From positions 1 to 5,687 of the forward strand of contig BFAU01000113.1 of the NCBI GenBank assembly GCA_008975185.1: a DNA stretch of 5,687 nucleotides, written 5' to 3'. Below, piece by piece: positions 1 through 5,564 of the stretch. How positions within the stretch are numbered: the stretch's first letter is position 1; the number at the start of each line of letters is the position of its first letter. Source of the stretch: a bacterium MnTg04 (GTDB lineage: Bacteria; Pseudomonadota; Gammaproteobacteria; Steroidobacterales; MnTg04). The translations under genes and the position numbers were made by a program. The notes beneath the pieces are model-generated. The model searched no databases and was not told the origin of the DNA. It was given only the letters and a program-made list of their open reading frames with translations.

Positions 1-1
1 G

Positions 2-727
2 CGCGCGAGCTATACGTCGATGAAGGAAGCGGCCGCTGCGGTATCGCGAATCATGGCGCAGGCTTGTCAACCTCGGGCAATGGAATTCATGGACTCTGGC
101 GCCATCCGCGCGATCGGCCGGCTGGACCGAAACCCGCTACCCGCCCAGACCCGTGCCTTGCTGCTGATCGATGTGGATGGCACCGTCAATGGCCTGCAAG
201 AGTCGGTTGACGCCATCGAGGCCGCGGCCCGGTGTGACGGTCTGCTTGAATGGCTGCAGGCGGGCAGCGCCAAAGAGGCGGCGGTACTGTGGCAGACCCG
301 CAAGAATCTGTCACCGTTGCTGCGCAAATTGGCGCCGGGAAAAATCAACGAAGACATCGTTGTGCCGGTGTCGAGGATGGCCGAGCTTATCGACGCACTC
401 GACCGGCTCGCTCGCGCACACCAACTGTTAATCGTCAGTTATGGCCATGCAGGCAACGGCAATATACATGTCAACTTGTTGTACGACCCGGCCGATGAGC
501 GGCAAACCGCGGCGGCAAACGAATGCCTGGCCGAGGTATTCGAGCTGACCCTGTCGCTGGGCGGCAGCCTGTCAGGCGAACACGGCATTGGCTTTGTAAA
601 ACGGAACTTTGTCGGTCTGGAAGTTGACGCCGAGACGATGGCGGTCATGCGTGGCATCAAGAACCAACTGGATCCGCTGAATATTCTGAACCCGGGCAAG
701 ATGTACCCGGACCAGCCCGGTCACTAA
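2..727 (+). CDS. FAD-linked oxidase / 2-hydroxyacid dehydrogenase, C-terminal part (GlcD / D-lactate dehydrogenase family), 5' partial
   Basis: This is the C-terminal FAD-oxidase_C domain of a GlcD/D-lactate dehydrogenase-type flavoprotein, a family that oxidises 2-hydroxyacids (glycolate, D-lactate, D-2-hydroxyglutarate) and passes electrons to quinone or cytochrome. The frame is open from base 2, so the ATG at 20 is probably internal and the N-terminal FAD-binding half lies off the left edge. Residue numbers count from that ATG: the family-typical NEDIVVPVSRM at 110-120; GHAGNGNIHVN at 142-152, matching the histidine-rich HAGDGNxH signature with Asn for the usual Asp; SGEHGIG at 185-191; and the C-terminal LDPLNILNPGKMYP at 217-230. 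No Fe-S cluster cysteines are present in the visible part. It ends in TAA and converges on sspB with a 25-nt gap. The exact substrate cannot be assigned without the N-terminal half. Confidence 0.9.
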   Translation, partial: RASYTSMKEAAAAVSRIMAQACQPRAMEFMDSGAIRAIGRLDRNPLPAQTRALLLIDVDGTVNGLQESVDAIEAAARCDGLLEWLQAGSAKEAAVLWQTRKNLSPLLRKLAPGKINEDIVVPVSRMAELIDALDRLARAHQLLIVSYGHAGNGNIHVNLLYDPADERQTAAANECLAEVFELTLSLGGSLSGEHGIGFVKRNFVGLEVDAETMAVMRGIKNQLDPLNILNPGKMYPDQPGH

Positions 728-752
728 CCCGCATGTCGCCAGGGGTCGCGAA

Positions 753-1151
753 TCAGCGCACGATCTTGAGTGTCGGCCGACTGTCGGTCCTTGGCTGGTC
801 CGGGGTATCGGGTTTCGGCGGACCGGGGTCTTCGTCGTCGCTAAAAATCATTCCGATACCGGTCTCTTTGGCGTAAATGCCTTGCACTGCCGACACCGGT
901 AGCGATACATGCCAGTTTTTACCCTGGAAACGTGCATCGAACTCGACGATTTCGTTACCCAGAGAAAGATTCCTGACCGCATTGCCATCGATGTTCAGAA
1001 CGATTTTTTCATTTTCAATATTTTCGGCAGGTACGACCACGCCCTTCGCCAGCGCATCAACGACGATATGCGAGGAATAGCCACAGTCGCCGATCCACTC
1101 GTACATTGCACGCAGCAAGTAGGGTCGCCTCGATGGCTCGGGGTTACTCAC
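753..1151 (-). CDS. sspB: ClpXP protease specificity-enhancing factor SspB
   Basis: SspB is a cytoplasmic adaptor that binds the SsrA tag of stalled-ribosome products, and some other substrates, and delivers them to ClpXP. The 132-residue protein shows the family N-terminus RRPYLLRAMYEWI (8-20), the substrate-binding core to about residue 103 (IVLNI 50-54, FDARF 71-75, GIYAKETG 91-98), an acidic, proline-rich linker (about 104-124), and the C-terminal ClpX-docking tail RPTLKIVR (125-132), equivalent to RPALRVVK in E. coli. The start is a GTG: it puts the conserved RRPYLLRA at the expected distance from the N-terminus, and the next in-frame ATG (codon 16) would delete it. E. coli SspB is about 165 residues; most of the shortfall is in the linker. 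It is the last gene of the minus-strand cluster, 37 nt after sspA, and is probably cotranscribed with it. Confidence 0.95.
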   Translation of the reverse strand: MSNPEPSRRPYLLRAMYEWIGDCGYSSHIVVDALAKGVVVPAENIENEKIVLNIDGNAVRNLSLGNEIVEFDARFQGKNWHVSLPVSAVQGIYAKETGIGMIFSDDEDPGPPKPDTPDQPRTDSRPTLKIVR

Positions 1152-1160
1152 CAGATGATT

Positions 1161-1168
1161 GTCCTTTT
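1161..1168 (-). promoter_or_regulatory. Ribosome binding site supporting the GTG start of sspB
   Basis: The minus strand reads AAAAGGAC here, with its AAGGA core (1162-1166) about 10 nt before the GTG at 1151-1149. This supports GTG as the sspB start, although the spacing is a little long. Assignment is by eye. Confidence 0.5.
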
Positions 1169-1188
1169 GGCCCTGGCCGGAAAACGGG

Positions 1189-1818
1189 TTACAACCGCAT
1201 TTCCTGTTCCAGTTCGGACAAGCTGGCCTGAAAAGACGGCCGGGAGAAAATTCTGTCCATGTATTGCTGAATCGCCCTTACATTGCCCGGCAACTCGATG
1301 CCAAAATGCTGCAGACGCCACAGAATCGGCGCGACCGTGCAATCGACCAGGGAGAAATCGTCGCTGATAAAAAACGGCTTCGTCGCAAAAATTTCTCCGC
1401 TCGATAGCAGACTTTCTTTCAGTTGCTTGCGCGCCTGGTTGGCCGATTTGGTGTCACCGCTGCTTTCTATCTTGTCCGCCAGTTCGTACCAGTCTGTTTC
1501 AATCCGGAATAAGGCCAGCCGAAACTGGGCACGGCTGACCGGATCGACCGGCATCAATGGCGGATGAGGAAAACGTTCGTCGAGATACTCCATGATGACC
1601 CTGGAGTCATACAGAACCAGATCGCGGTCGACCAATGTGGGCAGGCTGTGATAGGGGTTCAGGTCGAGCAAATCCTCGGGAAGCTCTGGCCCTTCGACGT
1701 CGATCAAATCGACGCTGATGCTTTTTTCCGCCAGCACAATCCTGGCGCGGTGGCTGTGTACGCACACGGACTTGGAAAACAAGGTCATAACGGATCGGCG
1801 GTTAGCCACTAATGCCAT
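1189..1818 (-). CDS. sspA: Stringent starvation protein A (SspA)
   Basis: SspA is a glutathione S-transferase-fold protein without GST activity in E. coli; there it binds RNA polymerase with sigma70, alters promoter choice in stationary phase and starvation, and is needed for phage P1 late transcription. The 209-residue product aligns along its whole length with the family: N-terminal ANRRSVMTLFS (5-15) opening the thioredoxin-like domain, RIVLAEK (26-32), LDLNP then LPTLVDRDL (51-67), IMEYLDERFPHPPLMP (75-90), and an alpha-helical GST C-terminal domain including FSLVDC and LWRL (about 155-169), ending EMRL. The surface Pro84-His85-Pro86 motif, reported as functionally important in E. coli SspA, is present at the same numbering. 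The ATG start has a good ribosome binding site. It lies 57 nt after petC and 37 nt before sspB; the petABC-sspAB order is familiar from Pseudomonas and relatives. Confidence 0.96.
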   Translation of the reverse strand: MALVANRRSVMTLFSKSVCVHSHRARIVLAEKSISVDLIDVEGPELPEDLLDLNPYHSLPTLVDRDLVLYDSRVIMEYLDERFPHPPLMPVDPVSRAQFRLALFRIETDWYELADKIESSGDTKSANQARKQLKESLLSSGEIFATKPFFISDDFSLVDCTVAPILWRLQHFGIELPGNVRAIQQYMDRIFSRPSFQASLSELEQEMRL

Positions 1819-1824
1819 AACAAA

Positions 1825-1830
1825 CTCCAG
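1825..1830 (-). promoter_or_regulatory. Ribosome binding site of sspA
   Basis: The minus strand reads CTGGAG, its GGAG ending 6 nt before the ATG at 1818-1816. An A/T-only stretch (1831-1843) lies directly upstream and may enhance ribosome loading. No convincing -35/-10 pair was seen in the 57-nt petC-sspA gap, so sspA probably relies on read-through from the pet genes. Confidence 0.6.
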
Positions 1831-1875
1831 AAAATAAAATAAAGATCAGGCCGCGATTACAAACCCGGCAAACGG

Positions 1876-2631
1876 TCATTTGATGTCTTTCCAGTATTCC
1901 TGCTTCAACAAGTAGGAAAACAAAAAGAACACCAGCAGGAACAACAGCACGCGGACGCCCAGTTTTTGTCGCTCGAGCTTGACCGGCTCGCTGATGTACT
2001 CAAGAAAATTAGTCAGATCGCGTACAAACTGATCGTACTCTTCCGTGTTCAACAATCCTTCGGTGACCTGTTCGAAGCCGGCCATAATTTTGTGTACATC
2101 GCCGTTGGCGTCAATAATCGCCTCGTAAACCGGTTTTTGCAGACCCTGCAACTCCCACAGCACGTGCGGCATGCTCGCCCCGGGCAGGAACAGGTTGTCG
2201 GTCCCGTTGCGACGATCGGGGTCCAGGTAGAATCCCTTGAGATAATTAAATACATAGTCGGTGCCCTTGGCCCGCGCGATCAGGCTTAGATCCGGCGGCA
2301 CCTGCCCGAACCAGCGCCCCGCATCCAGCGGGTCCATGGCGATGTCCATGGTATCCAGCAGTTTCTCGCCAACGAACATCAGGTTATCGGTGACCTGTTG
2401 CTCACTAAGCTGAAGGTCATCGGCCAGGCGATTGTAACGGACATATTTGGCCGAATGACAACCCATGCAGTAATTGACGAAGTTCCTTGCTCCACGCTGC
2501 AACGACCGCACATTGCCCAGCACGTTGTTGGCCGGCTCCATTTTCGCCGCACCGCTGCCGGCTGCAAAAACAGGCGGCGACAACACCAGTGCGCCCAGGG
2601 CCATAACGCCAAACAAGCTGCTCCTAGACAT
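1876..2631 (-). CDS. petC: Cytochrome c1, heme-binding subunit of the cytochrome bc1 complex
   Basis: This is the c-type heme subunit of complex III: it takes electrons from the Rieske cluster on the periplasmic side and passes them to a soluble or membrane cytochrome c. The 251-residue precursor has a Sec signal peptide (hydrophobic about 7-20, likely cleavage after VFA near residue 23), the heme-attachment motif C55-M-G-C58-H59, the c1 signature PPDLSLIARAKG (112-123), and the probable axial methionine M154 in GASMPHVLWEL. A C-terminal transmembrane helix (about 226-243) ends in a short basic tail. C55 and C58 are the only cysteines, so the extra disulfide found in some bacterial c1 proteins is absent. 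Its ATG lies inside the 3' end of petB (8-nt overlap), and a GGTGA sequence just upstream may serve as ribosome binding site, consistent with translational coupling. Confidence 0.96.
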   Translation of the reverse strand: MSRSSLFGVMALGALVLSPPVFAAGSGAAKMEPANNVLGNVRSLQRGARNFVNYCMGCHSAKYVRYNRLADDLQLSEQQVTDNLMFVGEKLLDTMDIAMDPLDAGRWFGQVPPDLSLIARAKGTDYVFNYLKGFYLDPDRRNGTDNLFLPGASMPHVLWELQGLQKPVYEAIIDANGDVHKIMAGFEQVTEGLLNTEEYDQFVRDLTNFLEYISEPVKLERQKLGVRVLLFLLVFFLFSYLLKQEYWKDIK

Positions 2632-3889
2632 GAAAGGTCACCCGGTCCGGCACCGGTTTGGTTCGGTCCCAACGCGTGTAAAACGGCATCAGCAGGAAAA
2701 ACATGAAATAGATCGCTGTGAAAACGCGCGCAGCCAGGGTGAATGTCGCCGACACCGGCTGCAAGCCAAGGTAGCCCAGAGCCAGAAAACTGATCGCGAA
2801 CAAGGTCACTGCAAGCTTGAAGATCCAGCCACGATAACGAATGGATCTGACCGGCGAGCGATCGAGCCAGGGCAGGATAAACAGCACCACTATCGCAGCA
2901 CCCATCAGCAACACGCCCATCAGCTTGTCCGGCACGGCACGCAAAATGGCGTAAAACGGCGTGAAATACCAAACCGGCGCGATGTGCTCGGGAGTTTTCA
3001 GGCTATTCGCCGGTTCAAAGTTGGCATGCTCGAGGAAATAACCGCCCATTTCCGGCGCGAAAAAAACCACGGCGGAAAACAGCGCCAGAAAAACCGCTAC
3101 GCCCATGATGTCCTTGACCGTGTAGTACGGGTGAAACGGGATGCCGTCGCGCGGGATGCCGTCGGCGTCCTTGTTCTCCTTGATCTCGATACCGTCAGGG
3201 TTGTTCGAACCGACTTCATGCAGCGCGAGGATATGCGCGATAACCAGGAAGACCAGGGCAAATGGCACGGCAATGACATGCAGGGCAAAGAATCGGTTCA
3301 GCGTTATGTCGGAGATAAAATAATCCCCGCGCACCCATTCCACCAAAGCTTCGCCGATGCCGAACGGTATCGCGCCAAACAGCGAAACGATGACCTGCGC
3401 ACCCCAGTAGGACATCTGCCCCCACGGCAACAGGTAGCCAAAAAAGGCCTCGGCCATCAGCGCGACGTAGATCAGCATGCCAAACAACCAGAGCAACTCA
3501 CGCGGTTTTTTGTACGAGCCATAAAGCACGGCGCGAAACATGTGCAAATAGACCACGATAAAGATTGCCGATGCCCCGGTTGAGTGCATATAGCGAATCA
3601 GCCAGCCCCAGTTCACATCGCGCATGATGTATTCCACCGAAGCGAAGGCTTCGGCTGCGGAAGGCTTGTAGCTCATCGTCAGAAAAATGCCGGTGACAAT
3701 CTGCAGCACCAGCACCAGCATCGCCAGCGAGCCAAAGTAATACCAGAAATTGAAATTCTTCGGCGCATAATATTCGGAGATATGCTCACGCCACATCTTG
3801 CTGAGCGGAAAGCGTGCGTCGATCCAGATCAACAGGGCATGCAGGCGTTCGGTCACTCGCTCGAGCGCGGGCGTTCGCTCCGATTTCAT
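2624..3889 (-). CDS. petB: Cytochrome b, quinol-oxidising subunit of the cytochrome bc1 complex
   Basis: This is the integral-membrane core of complex III, holding hemes bL and bH and the Qo and Qi quinone sites. From the ATG at 3889 the protein is 421 residues with eight hydrophobic segments (roughly 48-72, 97-120, 134-155, 200-222, 259-279, 322-342, 356-376, 384-403). Heme-ligand histidines: H102 (RYMHSTGAS) and H116 (YLHMF) in helix B; H204 (FALH) and H219 (VIAH) in helix D. The Qo loop carries PVWY (305-308) followed by FTPFYAILRAVP, instead of the PEWY of mitochondria. The frame stays open upstream to an ATG at 4024, but those 45 codons overlie petA in another frame and read as non-family, Arg-rich sequence. 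The 3889 ATG sits in an ATGA overlap with the petA stop and gives the normal N-terminus, so I prefer it. Confidence 0.96.
   Translation of the reverse strand: MKSERTPALERVTERLHALLIWIDARFPLSKMWREHISEYYAPKNFNFWYYFGSLAMLVLVLQIVTGIFLTMSYKPSAAEAFASVEYIMRDVNWGWLIRYMHSTGASAIFIVVYLHMFRAVLYGSYKKPRELLWLFGMLIYVALMAEAFFGYLLPWGQMSYWGAQVIVSLFGAIPFGIGEALVEWVRGDYFISDITLNRFFALHVIAVPFALVFLVIAHILALHEVGSNNPDGIEIKENKDADGIPRDGIPFHPYYTVKDIMGVAVFLALFSAVVFFAPEMGGYFLEHANFEPANSLKTPEHIAPVWYFTPFYAILRAVPDKLMGVLLMGAAIVVLFILPWLDRSPVRSIRYRGWIFKLAVTLFAISFLALGYLGLQPVSATFTLAARVFTAIYFMFFLLMPFYTRWDRTKPVPDRVTFHV
3137..3164. repeat. 13-bp direct repeat within petB (period 15)
   Basis: The plus strand has two perfect copies of CGGGATGCCGTCG (3137-3149 and 3152-3164). 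On the minus strand they encode the repeated DGIP in D-G-I-P-R-D-G-I-P, residues 243-251 of cytochrome b. This loop, just before PFHPYYTVKD, looks like normal family sequence, so the repeat is probably a codon-level coincidence rather than a mobile or regulatory element. Confidence 0.6.
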
Positions 3890-4479
3890 CCCGTCACTCC
3901 ACTGTCGTTGCCGATCAGGACTGTCGCGTCGCCGACATATCGATGCGGCGGAACGACCAGGTTGGTTGGCGCAGGCACACCCTTGTAGACGCGGCCGGAC
4001 AGATCGAACTTCGAGCCATGGCAAGGACAGAAGAACCCGCCCAGCCAGTCGGCGCCCACTTCGGGGTCACCCGGCTGGAATTTCTCCAGCGGCACACAAC
4101 CGAGGTGAGTACATACGCCCACGAGCACCAGGAATTCTGATCTTATCGAGCGTTGCTGATTGGCCGCATACGCAGGCTGCTGTGGTTCGTTCGAAAACGG
4201 ATCGCGAAGCTGGTCCTCGATCTTGCCGAGAGTAGCAAGCATCTGTGGCGTCCGGTGCAGCACCCAAACCGCTTTGCCACGCCATTTGATCGCCACCATG
4301 GATCCCGGGTCGATTTTCGAAATATCGACTTCGACCGGTGCGCCGATCGCCTGCGCCCTGGCGCTGGGCTTCCAGCTGGAAATAAACGGCACGGTCGCCA
4401 GCACAGCGCCGACGGTGCCTGTCACTGTCGTGGCCACGATCAAAAAATGACGTCTGCTGAGATCAACGTCACTACTCAT
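3886..4479 (-). CDS. petA: Ubiquinol-cytochrome c reductase iron-sulfur subunit (Rieske protein)
   Basis: This is the Rieske [2Fe-2S] subunit of the bc1 complex; its periplasmic head shuttles an electron from quinol at the Qo site to cytochrome c1. The 197-residue protein begins with a twin-arginine signal-anchor (SRRHFLI, residues 8-14, then a hydrophobic stretch to about 34), the usual route for Rieske proteins, which keep it as a membrane anchor. Cluster-binding boxes are C123-T-H125-L-G-C128 and C151-P-C153-H154-G-S156. C123, H125, C151 and H154 are the predicted ligands, and C128 and C153 form the stabilising disulfide. The residue two after S156 is Phe158, where mitochondrial and several bacterial proteins have Tyr. 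The ATG at 4479 has a strong ribosome binding site. It is the first gene of the operon, and its TGA overlaps the petB ATG as ATGA. Confidence 0.97.
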   Translation of the reverse strand: MSSDVDLSRRHFLIVATTVTGTVGAVLATVPFISSWKPSARAQAIGAPVEVDISKIDPGSMVAIKWRGKAVWVLHRTPQMLATLGKIEDQLRDPFSNEPQQPAYAANQQRSIRSEFLVLVGVCTHLGCVPLEKFQPGDPEVGADWLGGFFCPCHGSKFDLSGRVYKGVPAPTNLVVPPHRYVGDATVLIGNDSGVTG

Positions 4480-4487
4480 GCGTGCAA

Positions 4488-4494
4488 CTCCCTT
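4488..4494 (-). promoter_or_regulatory. Ribosome binding site of petA
   Basis: The minus strand reads AAGGGAG, 8 nt before the ATG at 4479-4477. This is a near-ideal Shine-Dalgarno sequence and fixes the petA start. Confidence 0.75.
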
Positions 4495-4571
4495 GTTTTT
4501 GGCGCCTGGCTTTTTTGGATTTCCGACTGGCCGCAGGCAGATTCGTGCGCCGGGGTTTTTTCGGTTGGCAC

Positions 4572-4600
4572 ATTATACACTGGCTGTCAATAGCTGACGA
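4572..4600 (-). promoter_or_regulatory. Candidate sigma70-type promoter of the petABC-sspAB operon
   Basis: On the minus strand a perfect TATAAT -10 box (4577-4572) is preceded, after a 17-nt spacer, by TCGTCA (4600-4595), which matches four of six bases of the -35 consensus. Transcription would start near 4565 and leave a leader of about 85 nt before petA. A perfect TTGACA also occurs at 4590-4585, but only 7 nt from the -10, so it cannot be its -35 element. Seen by eye only; no start site is known. Confidence 0.5.
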
Positions 4601-4649
4601 TGCGTCACCATGCAATACTTGATGCAGATCAACAAGGCCCCGGGCGGGC

Positions 4650-5564
4650 ATGGACCTGATGAACAGACGATGGACAAAACACGCGGTCTTTCTGGCTCAA
4701 TCCATAATACTTGGGCTGGCGATCGCGTTCATCCTGGTCTGGTTCCGGCCGGATTTGTTGAAGGCGCCAGGGGAAGGTTACGGGCCCGGCCGGCCCGGTG
4801 TCGAGCAGAATTCTTTTGCCGATGGTATTTCGGCATCGATACCCTCGGTCGTCAATGTCTATACTTTACGCGTGGTCAGCCGAACCGATCGCCAGGACGC
4901 CGTGGGCAGAATCCTCGGCAACAGCGGGGCCGGCGCTTCCAGGCGGCCGCAGCGCAGCCTGGGATCGGGCGTCATTATTCGCAGCGATGGATATATCGTC
5001 ACCAACAATCATGTCATTGAGAACGCCGATGAGATCAGCGTTCAGATGCTCGACGGACGCGAAGAAAAAGCCGTCCTGGTCGGCACCGATATCGACACCG
5101 ACCTGGCGCTGTTGAAAATACCGCTGGATGGCCTGCCATCGATTCCACTTGGCCGGTCAGACCAGCTAAAAGTTGGCGATGTGGTGCTGGCGATCGGCAA
5201 CCCCTACGGTCTCGGGCACACCGTTACCCAGGGCATTATCAGCGCTACCGGTCGCGCCCAGCTCGGCCTGTTTACCTTCGAGAACTTTATTCAGACCGAT
5301 GCGGCAATCAATCAGGGCAATTCCGGCGGCGCACTCGTAAACACCGATGGCGAATTGGTCGGGATCAATACAGCGGTGCTGTCGGCCGGCCTGATGCCGG
5401 ATGGCATAGGATTTTCCATACCCGTCAACCTGGTTCGCGGCGTGAGCCAGCAACTCATCGAAAACGGTCGCGTCATTCGCGGATGGCTCGGCGTTTCACC
5501 GCAAAACCTCAGCCCGCAGCGAGCCACGGACCTGGGCATCCCCGGCACCACCGGTATCGATTGA
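4650..5564 (+). CDS. degS: DegS/AlgW-like membrane-anchored serine protease with truncated PDZ domain
   Basis: HtrA-family proteases of this type sit in the inner membrane facing the periplasm; on sensing misfolded outer-membrane proteins they cleave the anti-sigma factor RseA/MucA and release sigmaE/AlgU. The product has an N-terminal membrane anchor (about 12-32) and a trypsin-like domain (about 55-270). The triad is His121 (TNNHVIENAD), Asp151 (TDLALLKI) and Ser225 (GNSGGALV); Arg202 in IISATGR lies 23 residues before the serine, as does the activation-switch Arg178 in E. coli DegS. The PDZ domain starts at RGWLGVSPQNL (277-287) but ends at residue 304 after GTTGID, leaving about 28 of roughly 95 residues; E. 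coli DegS has about 355. No other frame downstream restores it. The ATG at 4650 lacks a clear ribosome binding site; ATG 4659 is an alternative. It may be a pseudogene or a chimera product. Confidence 0.85.
   Translation: MDLMNRRWTKHAVFLAQSIILGLAIAFILVWFRPDLLKAPGEGYGPGRPGVEQNSFADGISASIPSVVNVYTLRVVSRTDRQDAVGRILGNSGAGASRRPQRSLGSGVIIRSDGYIVTNNHVIENADEISVQMLDGREEKAVLVGTDIDTDLALLKIPLDGLPSIPLGRSDQLKVGDVVLAIGNPYGLGHTVTQGIISATGRAQLGLFTFENFIQTDAAINQGNSGGALVNTDGELVGINTAVLSAGLMPDGIGFSIPVNLVRGVSQQLIENGRVIRGWLGVSPQNLSPQRATDLGIPGTTGID

Noticed and set aside
728..752. Bidirectional terminator between the oxidase gene and sspB
   Set aside because: The 25-nt gap has no convincing stem and no T-run. A 10-bp palindrome GTCGGCCGAC (772-781) lies inside the sspB coding end and has no T-run either.
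2379..2972. Minus-strand open frame of 197 codons overlapping petB and petC
   Set aside because: It is a shifted-frame shadow of the two pet genes, with a Cys/Ala/Trp-rich product and no family features.
2474..3583. Long plus-strand open frame (369 codons) antisense to petB and part of petC
   Set aside because: Its product is rich in His, Arg, Gln and Lys, as expected from reading the opposite strand of GC-rich membrane-protein genes. It has no recognisable domain, while the minus strand encodes clear cytochrome b and c1.
3890..4024. 45-codon N-terminal extension of cytochrome b
   Set aside because: It lies entirely within petA in another frame, reads as Arg-rich non-family sequence, and the ATG at 3889 gives the normal start with an ATGA overlap.
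4551..4562. T-run (4555-4560) after GC-rich bases in the divergent region as a terminator
   Set aside because: No stable inverted repeat precedes it, and it lies in the leader region of petA rather than after a gene.
4585..4590. Perfect TTGACA on the minus strand as -35 of the petA promoter
   Set aside because: It is only 7 nt from the TATAAT; at the proper 17-nt spacing the -10 position reads CAACCG, which is not a -10 box.
4610..5020. Plus-strand open frame of 136 codons overlapping the degS start
   Set aside because: It is out of frame with the protease, Arg/Gln-rich and without family features.
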